Shown piece after piece: positions 5,545 to 12,329 of a DNA stretch of 20,093 nt (positions are counted from its first letter, which is position 1; each line of letters starts with the position of its first letter). This stretch comes from a virus. The notes under the pieces are model-generated. The model did not search any database and was not told the DNA's origin. It saw only the letters and a program-made list of their open reading frames with translations. The stretch covers positions 1 through 20,093 of the IMG/VR virus record IMGVR_UViG_3300042878_000758. One strand, written 5' to 3'. The translations under genes and the position numbers were made by a program.

Positions 5545-8078
5545 ACACGCTCGAAGCGGCGCTGAAGTATGCGCTCAGAGGTTGGCGGGTCGTGCCGATC
5601 ATGCCAGGAGACAAGCGGCCAGCGCTCAACGCTTGGCAAGACCTCGCCACGACCAACGCCGAGACGATCACTCAGTGGTTCTCTCAGCAGTACGCCGGGC
5701 ACGGAGTCGGCATCGCTACCGGCGAGAGCTCTGGGATCTGGGTCCTTGACGTCGATGACCGAGACAGCCTTCACGATCTCGAAGCTACTCACGGCAAACT
5801 CCCGCAGACGCTGACCTCGATCACTGGCTCAGGTGGCGAGCATCAGGTCTATCGCTGGCCGGCGGATGGACGGACGATCCGCAACTCTGCGAGCGGCATC
5901 CTTCCCGGCTTAGATGTCAGAGGCGAGGGCGGCCAGATCGTCGCTCCGCCGACGGTACATCCGAACGGGCGACCCTACGAGTGGGAGTTCGAGGAGGTCC
6001 TCGCCTATGCGCCCGAGTGGCTGCTTGACCTTGTCTGTGAGTCTGACGAGCCGCCTCGGTCGAAGCTGCGGACCGTCTCGGCCTCTGATCGGCCGGGCGA
6101 TCTCTGGGCCGCTGCGACTGATTGGGCCGAGATCCTCGGGGCGAGAGGCTGGCAGCTTCACCATGTTGACCGACAAGGCGAGCGGCACTGGACTCGACCA
6201 GGCAAGGAGCTGAGAGACGGAACCAGTGCGACGACTGGCTACACGCCGGCGGACACGATGAAGGTGTTCACGTCCTCGGTCCCACAACTGCGGACAGAGG
6301 AGGTCTACTCGAAGCTGGGCTTCTTGGCTGCGATGGATCACGGCGGAGACTTCTCCGCAGCAGCTCAAGCGCTGGCCGATCAGGGCTGGAGTCGCCCGCC
6401 CGAGCGTCAGCCAGAGGTCGAGCGTCAGGCGCTGTCAGATGCTCAGCCGCTGCCAGTGTGGCCAGTCGATGCGCTGCCAGCTTGGATGAGAGATCAGGTC
6501 GACGCTGCAGCGGATCGACTGCAGGTCCCGGTCGATCTCCTCGCCCAGCTCGGGATCGGGGCCCTCGCCTCTGTCTGTATGGGACATGCGACCGTCGAGT
6601 TCGCCACCTGGTCAGAGAACCTGAACCTCTATCTGTACTGCTCGATGCACTCAGGCGCTGGCAAGTCTCCCGCTGAGAAGGCGATGGTCTCGCCGCTGAG
6701 AAAGTGGGAGCAGGGCCGTCGACAGGATCGAGCCGAGGATCATGCGATGGAGTGCGCCATCTGGAAGACAACTCAGGCGAAGAAGAAGAAGTGGGACGAG
6801 TCGGTCGCTATGGGATCGAAGCAACAAGATGACCCTGAGTGGCGTGAGCTTGTCCTCAAGGCTGCTGAGCCGAGGCCGATGCCGTTCCGCCTAACTGTTG
6901 ACGATGCAACGCCCGAGCGTCTGGTTCAGCTTCTCGGGATGCACAAGAACCTCGCCATGATCTCAACCGAGGCCGGGCTTCTCGATATGGTCGGCGGTCA
7001 AGGCCGATCAGGTAGCTCAGTAAACATTGACGTCTACTTGAAGGCGTGGTCGGGCGAGACGATCCAGCGAGACCGCAAGGGCGGAGATGATGGTCCCGAG
7101 TCGACCATCGTCGAGAACGCACTGCTCTCGGTGGTGCTGACCGTGCAGCCCTCGGTGATTGCCAAGTATCAGACATCTAACGTCGAGCTATCGGGTCGAG
7201 GGTTCTTCGCTCGGTTCATGCCGTCGGTCCCAGCGTCGCTCGTGGGGACTCGGACCTTCGGCTCTGCTGCAGTGCCAGGAGCCGAGGCTGAGACGTACTC
7301 GGAGCGGCTGACTGCTCTAGCTGACACGCTCGCCAGTGCAACAGGTCTAGTACTGCGGCCAGATCCTGAAGCGGCTCAGATGTTCTACAGATGGTGCGAG
7401 GAGATGGAGGTCGAGCTCAAGGTCGGGCGACGCCTCGCCACACTTCATGACGCCTCCTCGAAGATCAGGAGCTGCACGATGAGAGTGGCAGCGCTGCTCT
7501 CGCTGGCCGACTCAGAGTGGAAGACCATCTCGGCCGAGGTCATGGGTCGAGCGCTTCGGATCGGTGACTACTGGACCGAGCACGCTGTGAGTGTGGCCGG
7601 CGGGAGCGAGGACGTCGACAGTCGTCACGCCGAGGAGATGGCCCGAGTCATTATCGAGTTCGCTCGCAAGCATGGGACCCTCGATCTGACTCCTCGGGAG
7701 GTCTATCTGAGCCGCCGACGAGGTCTCGGGCTGCGCTCAGTCGAGGAGCTCGTCCCTGGCTTCGAGCGTCTCGCAGCGCGTGGTTGGCTCACATTTACCG
7801 AGGGAAGCCTCGAAGAGATCGGAATCAACCGCGCGCGGGTGCGCGCGCGTTTAGATCCGTTAACGCTCGACTCTCTCACTGAGAGTGACGAGCCGACCAC
7901 AGCGAGCGTCTTAACGCGCGCAAAAATCCGTTATCCTAAAGAGCGAATTTCTTCTTCTTCTTCTTCTTTAGGCGTAGATGCACCCTCTGAGCCCATTAAC
8001 GGATTTTTGCGCGCGTTAACCGAAACCGAGCCCGAGGACTCAGACGGCGAAACTTTCGCCGCTGAGCTCGGATTCTGA
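5541..8078 (+). CDS. Primase-polymerase (Prim-Pol) with DUF3987 helicase-like domain, phage replication protein
   Basis: 845 aa, ATG overlapping the methyltransferase stop (ATGA). Residues 1-160 form a bifunctional primase/polymerase domain: RGWRVVPIMPGDKRP, the metal-binding VLDVDD (about D70 and D72), the SITGSGGEHQVYRW strand with H101, and LDVRGEGGQIVAPPTVHPNG. From about residue 300 the DUF3987 region follows, with a P-loop-like SGAGKSPAE near 373 and STEAGLL...GQGRSG around 475-490, as in phage replication proteins of this architecture. It would prime and unwind the phage genome. The final 60 residues (polar, with a run of six Ser) look disordered. There the codons switch to TTA, AAA, ATT and GTA over a set of inverted repeats, suggesting the DNA rather than the protein is under selection. 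This is the largest early gene and the main sign of autonomous replication. Confidence 0.92.
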   Translation: MNTLEAALKYALRGWRVVPIMPGDKRPALNAWQDLATTNAETITQWFSQQYAGHGVGIATGESSGIWVLDVDDRDSLHDLEATHGKLPQTLTSITGSGGEHQVYRWPADGRTIRNSASGILPGLDVRGEGGQIVAPPTVHPNGRPYEWEFEEVLAYAPEWLLDLVCESDEPPRSKLRTVSASDRPGDLWAAATDWAEILGARGWQLHHVDRQGERHWTRPGKELRDGTSATTGYTPADTMKVFTSSVPQLRTEEVYSKLGFLAAMDHGGDFSAAAQALADQGWSRPPERQPEVERQALSDAQPLPVWPVDALPAWMRDQVDAAADRLQVPVDLLAQLGIGALASVCMGHATVEFATWSENLNLYLYCSMHSGAGKSPAEKAMVSPLRKWEQGRRQDRAEDHAMECAIWKTTQAKKKKWDESVAMGSKQQDDPEWRELVLKAAEPRPMPFRLTVDDATPERLVQLLGMHKNLAMISTEAGLLDMVGGQGRSGSSVNIDVYLKAWSGETIQRDRKGGDDGPESTIVENALLSVVLTVQPSVIAKYQTSNVELSGRGFFARFMPSVPASLVGTRTFGSAAVPGAEAETYSERLTALADTLASATGLVLRPDPEAAQMFYRWCEEMEVELKVGRRLATLHDASSKIRSCTMRVAALLSLADSEWKTISAEVMGRALRIGDYWTEHAVSVAGGSEDVDSRHAEEMARVIIEFARKHGTLDLTPREVYLSRRRGLGLRSVEELVPGFERLAARGWLTFTEGSLEEIGINRARVRARLDPLTLDSLTESDEPTTASVLTRAKIRYPKERISSSSSSLGVDAPSEPINGFLRALTETEPEDSDGETFAAELGF
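7830..7847. repeat. Alternating CG hairpin in the 3' part of the primase gene
   Basis: Seven-base arms of alternating C and G (7830-7836 and 7841-7847) flank a GGGT loop. The alternating CG run could also adopt Z-DNA. It begins the structured tract that continues to 8019. Confidence 0.8.
7911..8019. repeat. Perfect 23-bp inverted repeat with nested 8-bp inverted repeat
   Basis: Arms 7911-7933 and 7997-8019 are exact reverse complements over 23 bp; the left arm starts TTAACGCGCGCAAAAATCCG. Inside, CCTAAAGA (7935-7942) and TCTTTAGG (7965-7972) form a second inverted pair around a (TCT)n tract. The core ATCCGTTA also occurs at 7855-7862, so three copies (7855, 7926, and inverted at 7997) are spaced 71 bp apart. 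The tract lies in codons 791-827 of the primase gene. Candidate roles are a replication origin inside the replication gene, as lambda ori lies inside O, a protein-binding operator, or an RNA structure. Confidence 0.85.
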
Positions 8079-8088
8079 GGAGAGCATC

Positions 8089-8328
8089 ATGTCCTTGTGT
8101 CATTGCCAGTTCGTCGGAGAGCTCAGCACTCCCGAGCATCGGGCTCATCATCGAAGCTGGGAGGAGCGACAGTTGACGCCGCCGGTCTCGGCCGTGACGA
8201 CCGTCATCGAGGTGACCGACATCTATCGAACGCTCGACGAGATCATCGCCGCTCTTCACGGCGGACCTCTGCCGAGGTTGACCGCCGGCGCTCAAGCCAT
8301 CATCGCGAAGACCAGGAGAGCAACATGA
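8089..8328 (+). CDS. Small hypothetical protein with Cys/His-rich N-terminus
   Basis: 79 aa. ATG at 8089 follows GAGGAG at 8078-8083, overlapping the end of the primase gene, with normal spacing. The N-terminus MSLCHCQFVGELSTPEHRAHH contains two Cys and several His that could bind a metal. The C-terminal part (IYRTLDEIIAALHGGPLPRLTAGAQAIIAKTR) is helical. I do not recognise the family. It ends in an ATGA overlap with the next gene, with AGGAG at 8313-8317 inside its last codons serving that gene. Confidence 0.7.
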   Translation: MSLCHCQFVGELSTPEHRAHHRSWEERQLTPPVSAVTTVIEVTDIYRTLDEIIAALHGGPLPRLTAGAQAIIAKTRRAT

Positions 8329-8843
8329 AAGACCTCGACCCACTTATCACGATGGCCGAGAGGATCACCTCACGGCTCACTCAGGCGACTCAGAAGCTCG
8401 TCGAGCAGGTCTCCGGCTATCCAGCCGGCGGCAGCGGCGGAGGATCATCGAGCGGAGGATCTGATCGAACTGGGACGCTTGCCACTCGACGAGCTGAGCT
8501 CGGACCTGAGCGGACCGACTCGGACTATCGGAGATGTTCGGAGATCCTCGCCGAGCTCGATGACATCATCAGGCGAGCGATGCCGAACACGCGCACGACC
8601 GAGCACGTCGCCTCGACGACGGCGGACGTTAATCCCGGCTGTCTTGGTTGTAAGCAGGTCGGCACCTGGTCACCTCGACAAGGGTCGAGTGATCTCTGCT
8701 CAAGCTGCTCGAATGTTCTCGGCCGCATCGAGGGGCTGACGAACCAGAGGCCGAAGCTCCCGCCCGTCGCCCTCGTCGAGCGGCAGCGTCAAGGCAAGAA
8801 GCCGAGCGACTCCGACGTGCTGCGCGCCATGCGAAAAAAATAA
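8325..8843 (+). CDS. Hypothetical protein with helical N-terminus, Gly/Ser linker and zinc ribbon
   Basis: 172 aa, starting at an ATG that overlaps the previous stop. An earlier in-frame ATG at 8097 reads through the preceding gene and is rejected. Residues 1-30 form an amphipathic helix (ITSRLTQATQKLVEQV). About residues 34-46 are a Gly/Ser linker, and residues 66-86 a helix (DYRRCSEILAELDDIIRR). A zinc ribbon follows with pairs CLGC (C106, C109) and CSSC (C125, C128). The tail is basic and ends in three charged residues. The layout suggests a DNA- or RNA-contacting adapter in the replication region. The product is not identified. Confidence 0.72.
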   Translation: MKDLDPLITMAERITSRLTQATQKLVEQVSGYPAGGSGGGSSSGGSDRTGTLATRRAELGPERTDSDYRRCSEILAELDDIIRRAMPNTRTTEHVASTTADVNPGCLGCKQVGTWSPRQGSSDLCSSCSNVLGRIEGLTNQRPKLPPVALVERQRQGKKPSDSDVLRAMRKK

Positions 8844-8851
8844 TCTTCATA

Positions 8852-8989
8852 GTGTTGACTTCGACTCGCAAACGGTGCGAACCTTTCCGGCAGTATCACG
8901 AGCGCCGACTACTGGCCGCCATGCTACGACGCGAGACACTAAGACAAGAGCTCAAGCCTTCGAGCCTGAGCTTCTGCGCGGAGGGCTGA
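8852..8989 (+). CDS. Putative small basic protein, GTG start, upstream of the HNH gene
   Basis: 45 codons from a GTG at 8852 (TTG at 8855 is an alternative). The stop TGA at 8987-8989 is two bases before the HNH start at 8992. The translation is strongly helical and basic (CEPFRQYHERRLLAAMLRR, then ETLRQELKPSS). It fills what would otherwise be a gap of about 150 bp in a region with almost no gaps. Against it, there is no clear ribosome site before the GTG. A competing frame from GTG 8875 runs into the HNH gene but gives a less protein-like N-terminus. Function is unknown. Confidence 0.35.
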   Translation: MLTSTRKRCEPFRQYHERRLLAAMLRRETLRQELKPSSLSFCAEG

Positions 8990-8991
8990 GC

Positions 8992-9267
8992 ATGGCGAGC
9001 AAGGGCCGCAGCACTCGGGCATGGAAGAAGATCACGCTCGTCGTCTATGCCGAGGAGACGAACTGCTGGCTATGCGGTCGAGTCGTTGACCATGACGTCC
9101 CGCCTCGTACTCGATGGGGACACTCAGTCGACCACGTCATCCCGATTAGCCAGGGCGGCGCTCCCTACGATCGGGCGAACTTAAGACTCGCTCATCATGG
9201 GTGCAACAGCCGCCGCAAAGACAACGTGGCGACGAGATCAACGCCCGGAGCGACTCGGCACTGGTAG
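8992..9267 (+). CDS. HNH endonuclease
   Basis: 91 aa. ATG at 8992 has GGAGG at 8980-8984; a longer version from GTG 8875 is possible but lacks such a site. The HNH fold is shown by the zinc pair CWLCG (C25, C28), SVDHVIPISQGG with the general base at about H48, N63 in RANLRLAHHGCN with the following His, and C71 as a further zinc ligand. Small HNH proteins directly before the terminase genes are common in HK97-like phages and are needed, with the large terminase, for specific DNA cutting in several of them. That role fits its place here, the last gene before the boundary at 9268. A free-standing homing-type nuclease is the alternative. Confidence 0.92.
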   Translation: MASKGRSTRAWKKITLVVYAEETNCWLCGRVVDHDVPPRTRWGHSVDHVIPISQGGAPYDRANLRLAHHGCNSRRKDNVATRSTPGATRHW

Positions 9268-9336
9268 AAAATTTAAAAAATAAATTCAAAAAGATTTCTG
9301 AAAATTTCAAAAAGATTTTGAATTTTTTTAAATTTT
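9268..9336. repeat. AT-rich imperfect palindrome after the HNH gene
   Basis: Starting directly after the stop codon, 13-bp arms AAAATTTAAAAAA (9268-9280) and TTTTTTAAATTTT (9324-9336) are exact reverse complements. A further pair, AAATTCAAAA (9282-9291) and TTTTGAATTT (9316-9325), lies inside with a small offset. Only 8 of the 73 bases at 9268-9340 are G or C. Two copies of TCAAAAAGATTT (9286-9297, 9307-9318) stand 21 bp apart. It may be a terminator ending early transcription or an easily melted origin element. Confidence 0.85.
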
Positions 9337-9373
9337 GAAATTCGCGTGATCCTGCCCCTTATCGTCCGTTTTC

Positions 9374-9390
9374 CCTCTCTGAGGTTTTTT
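9374..9390 (+). terminator. Weak intrinsic-terminator-like element
   Basis: CCTC (9374-9377) and GAGG (9381-9384) flank a TCT loop and are followed by six T. A stem of four pairs is short, so this is only a candidate. With the long AT hairpin upstream, it is in the right place to end early-region transcription. Confidence 0.25.
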
Positions 9391-9396
9391 CAAGAG

Positions 9397-9420
9397 TTGT
9401 CCACAGGGAAAAGTGGATAA
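9397..9420. other. Two opposed DnaA-box-like sites
   Basis: TTGTCCACA (9397-9405) on the + strand matches the DnaA box form used in high-G+C Actinobacteria. AGTGGATAA (9412-9420) is the complement of TTATCCACT, one base from the general consensus TTATNCACA. They are inverted, six bases apart, and lie about 60 bp after the AT-rich palindrome. The pair also reads as a 9-bp inverted repeat with one mismatch and could instead be an operator before the terminase genes. Confidence 0.5.
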
Positions 9421-9438
9421 CTCAGACTGGCGGTCACT

Positions 9439-9720
9439 TTGAGTGATGTTCTGAAAGCTGCGCAAAGTGGCGACCGGCCGGCGACTCTTGAAGCACTTCG
9501 AGACCGACTCGCCGAGACCATCGACTCGCCGATGACGACCGGAGCCGAGCTCGCATCTCTTGCGCGCCAGCTTGTGATCGTGACCGAGCTCCTCGATGCC
9601 ATTAACGAAGGGGCGGAGGTCAACCTTGTCGACTCTCTCGCCGCCCGACGTGCTCAAAGGGTCGCAAACTCCGACCCATCTGGTCATCCCTCCGACGGCA
9701 GTCAGCTCGGCGGGAGCTGA
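9439..9720 (+). CDS. Terminase small subunit-like protein
   Basis: 93 aa. The likely start is TTG at 9439 (MSDVLKAAQSGDRPATLEALRDRLAETID); no in-frame ATG or GTG lies near, and a stop at 9418 bars anything beyond a CTG at 9427. The sequence pattern SGDR-x4-LEALRDRLA-x2-ID, then helices with LARQLVIVTELLDAI and DSLAARRAQRV, matches short helical proteins encoded before the large terminase in actinophages. I therefore assign the DNA-recognition subunit of the packaging motor. It overlaps the large-terminase gene by about 70 nt. The ribosome site is poor, and a TTG start implies low expression. Confidence 0.7.
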   Translation: MSDVLKAAQSGDRPATLEALRDRLAETIDSPMTTGAELASLARQLVIVTELLDAINEGAEVNLVDSLAARRAQRVANSDPSGHPSDGSQLGGS

Positions 9721-11062
9721 AGCTGTCGAGTTAGCTGCCAGCGCTGGGCTCATCTTGGACCCGTGGCAAGAACTCGCCCTCGATGCGGCTCTCTCGGAGC
9801 GCTCCGACGGGCAGTGGGCAGCCTCTGAAGTTGGTCTCATCGTCCCGAGACAGAACGGGAAGTCCGCAGTCCTCGAAGCGCGTGAGCTCGCCGGTCTTTT
9901 CATCCTCGGCGAGGAGCTCATCGTCCACACTGCGCACAACTTCGGAACAGCGAAGGAGTGCTTCTACAGACTCCGCCACATGATCGATTCGACGGCGGAT
10001 CTCTCTCGGCTTGTCCGCAGAGTGACCACGGCGAACGGCGACGTCGGCATCGAGCTCACTTCTGGGGCTCGCCTCAAGTACCTGGCACGAACTCCCGGCT
10101 CGGGTCGAGGCTTCTCAGCCGACTGCGTGATCTTCGACGAGGCCTATCGGCTGCCCGCTGCGATGCTCGCCGCCATGATGCCGACCTTATCGGCCCGAAA
10201 GAACCCGCAAGTCTGGTACGCGACGAGCTCGCCGGCCGAGATTGACGAGCAATCTGAGCACATACGTCGGACGAAACTCCGCTCCTCGGAACAAGATCCC
10301 GGCGCTCTGTGCTGGATCGAGTGGTGCGGCGACCTGAGAGATGACCCGTCGGACCCTGCAGTCTGGGCGAAGACGAACCCAGCGCTCGGAATCCGCATCA
10401 GTCCCGAGGCTATCGACCGAGCCCTTCGCACTCTCCCGCCTCAAGACTTCGCAGTCGAGCACCTCGGAATATGGAAGACCCAGAGCCTAAGCGCCAAGAT
10501 CCCGCTCCACATCTGGGAGGCGCTCAAGGTTGACGAGTCTCCAGGCACCGAGGGCGTGACCTTCGGCCTCGATATTCCACCTGATCGCTCCTCGGCTTCG
10601 GTCGCAGCGTGTGCTCCAGACGGCGAGAACGGCTTCTCGGTCGAGCTCGCTGACCGTCGACCCGGCACCGACTGGCTCATTCATCGCTGCATTGAACTCT
10701 CGGACCGCTATCCCGGCAGCAGTTTCGTCGTCGATAGCTTCGGCCCGGCTGGAAGTTTCGTCAACGAACTGCAGAATCTCGGGCTCCGAGTGATCTCGAC
10801 GAACACAAGAGAGTACTCACAAGCCTGCACTCATCTCTTCGATCTCGTCATGGCGAAGAGAGTCACTCACACCGGCCAGCCCGAGCTCATCGCTGCGGTC
10901 ATGGGAGCGAAGACAAGAGCGCTCGGTGACTCATGGGCATGGTCGAGGACGAGCTCCTCGGTCGACATCGCTCCGCTAGTGGCAGCGACTCTCGCCCTCT
11001 GGGGCTGCTCGCAGGTGAGCGCAACGCCTGAACCAACGCCAGCGCCTGTCTTCGCTTACTAG
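9650..11062 (+). CDS. Terminase large subunit
   Basis: 470 aa from a GTG at 9650; an ATG at 9596 in the same frame would overlap the small terminase by 125 nt, and its extra 18 residues look non-conserved. The ATPase domain has an adenine/WQ-type motif (LDPWQ, about 36-40), Walker A PRQNGKS (66-72) and Walker B VIFDEA (about 160-165), followed by the coupling segment WYATSSP. The nuclease domain has acidic residues in GLDIPPDRSS, VVDSFGPAG, and a C-terminal block around SSSVDIAPLVAATLALWG. Together they translocate DNA into the prohead and cut it. Length and motifs fit HK97-like large terminases of Actinobacteria. The stop TAG overlaps the AGGAG serving the next small gene. Confidence 0.95.
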   Translation: MLKGSQTPTHLVIPPTAVSSAGAEAVELAASAGLILDPWQELALDAALSERSDGQWAASEVGLIVPRQNGKSAVLEARELAGLFILGEELIVHTAHNFGTAKECFYRLRHMIDSTADLSRLVRRVTTANGDVGIELTSGARLKYLARTPGSGRGFSADCVIFDEAYRLPAAMLAAMMPTLSARKNPQVWYATSSPAEIDEQSEHIRRTKLRSSEQDPGALCWIEWCGDLRDDPSDPAVWAKTNPALGIRISPEAIDRALRTLPPQDFAVEHLGIWKTQSLSAKIPLHIWEALKVDESPGTEGVTFGLDIPPDRSSASVAACAPDGENGFSVELADRRPGTDWLIHRCIELSDRYPGSSFVVDSFGPAGSFVNELQNLGLRVISTNTREYSQACTHLFDLVMAKRVTHTGQPELIAAVMGAKTRALGDSWAWSRTSSSVDIAPLVAATLALWGCSQVSATPEPTPAPVFAY

Positions 11063-11074
11063 GAGAACGCATAC

Positions 11075-11218
11075 ATGAAGAACATTCTCTCGACCTCTCT
11101 AGAGATCATCGGCATCGTGGCCGTCGTCCTCGCTCTTTTTATTGTCGCCCCAGCTCTCGGCCTGGCTGCTCTTGGCGTCGTGGTATTTCTGGCCGGCTTC
11201 ATGATTGACGGCGACTGA
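11075..11218 (+). CDS. Small hydrophobic membrane protein
   Basis: 47 aa. ATG at 11075 has AGGAG at 11061-11065 at good spacing, and the stop is one base before the portal start. The peptide begins MKNILSTSLE and then is almost wholly hydrophobic: IIGIVAVVLALFIVAPALG and LAALGVVVFLAGFMI, ending in DGD. It reads as one long or two short membrane helices with a turn at the Pro. Small membrane proteins between terminase and portal genes occur in other actinophages, without an assigned role that I know. A holin-like activity is possible but unsupported. Confidence 0.75.
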   Translation: MKNILSTSLEIIGIVAVVLALFIVAPALGLAALGVVVFLAGFMIDGD

Positions 11219-11219
11219 T

Positions 11220-12329
11220 ATGGGTCTATTCAGACCACAGCGCGAGGAGCGCGCGATCTCGTTTCAGTCGATCTGGGGCTCGGGCGGAGACTTCCATCCA
11301 GACAAGAACTACACCCTCACCGACGGGCTACGCCTCTCGGCGGTTATCGCGTGCATCAACCTACGCGCCAGCACCATCGCACAGCTCCCGCTTGTCGCAT
11401 ATCAGACCGACGCCGCTGGCCTGCAGCAGCCGGTCGCCATCCAGCCTCGCCTGATCGAGGCACCATCGAAGCTCCCGAGGTCGTTCTGGCTGCGGCAGAT
11501 GTCGATGAGCCGAGACCTCTATGGCAACGCATGGGGCGCGATCACCGGCAGAGACGCCGCCGGCTACGCGTCAAGCGTCGAATGGCTCAACCCTGTCAGC
11601 GTTCAAGTCGTCGACGCCTCCTCGGTCGGTCGAGCTCAGGTCCGCTACAACGGCCAGCCCTTCAACCTCGACGACCTGCTCGTCGTGCCCGGCTTCCCGG
11701 TACCTGGTCAGCAGTTCGGTATCGCACCTCTTGAGAGCTCCGGCCTCATCGAGCTCTCATCGAGGGCGCAGGAGTTCGGCTCCGAATGGTTCGCAAACGG
11801 CGCAGTCCCAAGCTCGATCATCTACGCCGACCAAGAACTCACCGCCGAGCAGGCCTCTCAGATCCGCTCAAGCATCACCTCGTCATGGAAGAAGCGCCGC
11901 CCGGCAGTCGTCGGAGCGGGCTTAAAGTACGAGAGCATTGACGTCAACGCCGACGAGAGCCAGTTCCTAGAGACCAAGCGGACCTGCGCCATCGAGATTT
12001 GTCAGGTCTTCGGAGTCCCGCCCGAGAAGATCGGAGTCGCTTCGAGCGGCTCCTCGGTCACCTATGCGAACCGAGAGCAGCAGGCTCAGCAGTTCCTAGT
12101 CGACTCAATAAACGCCGACCTAGTGCTCATTCAAGAGGTCCTCACCGCTGCAGTCCCGCAGCCGCAGTACGTCCGATTCAACACCGGAGCACTGCTCCGC
12201 TCGGACCTGCAAACCCGCTACGCCAGCTATGCGACCGCCCTCGCTGCTGGCTTCTTGACCGTCAACGAAGTCAGAGAACTCGAAGATCGGCCTCCTCTGG
12301 CCGACGTGAAAGCGAGCCCGAATGCATGA
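11220..12329 (+). CDS. Portal protein, HK97 family
   Basis: 369 aa. ATG at 11220 is preferred to a TTG at 11205, since it abuts the previous stop and gives the usual short N-terminus MGLFRP. Family features are LRLSAVIACINLRASTIAQLPL (early helix), NPVSVQVV, the DDLLVVPGF strand, FANGAVPSSIIY and EICQVFGVPPEKIG. The helical C-terminal segment LLRSDLQTRYASYATALAAGFLTVNEVRELE is also typical. The protein forms the ring at one head vertex through which terminase drives DNA and to which the tail connectors attach. It overlaps the protease gene by 8 nt (ATGCATGA), the usual head-operon coupling. Confidence 0.95.
   Translation: MGLFRPQREERAISFQSIWGSGGDFHPDKNYTLTDGLRLSAVIACINLRASTIAQLPLVAYQTDAAGLQQPVAIQPRLIEAPSKLPRSFWLRQMSMSRDLYGNAWGAITGRDAAGYASSVEWLNPVSVQVVDASSVGRAQVRYNGQPFNLDDLLVVPGFPVPGQQFGIAPLESSGLIELSSRAQEFGSEWFANGAVPSSIIYADQELTAEQASQIRSSITSSWKKRRPAVVGAGLKYESIDVNADESQFLETKRTCAIEICQVFGVPPEKIGVASSGSSVTYANREQQAQQFLVDSINADLVLIQEVLTAAVPQPQYVRFNTGALLRSDLQTRYASYATALAAGFLTVNEVRELEDRPPLADVKASPNA

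Noticed and set aside
8851-8880. TTGACT at 8855 as a promoter -35 box with the TCGCA/TGCGA pair as operator
   Set aside because: There is no matching -10 element at suitable spacing, and the arms are only 5 bp. The short ORF explains the sequence as well.
9596-9649. ATG at 9596 as the large-terminase start
   Set aside because: The added residues look like a shadow of the small terminase, with which it would overlap by 125 nt. The GTG at 9650 gives the usual family N-terminus. It cannot be fully excluded.
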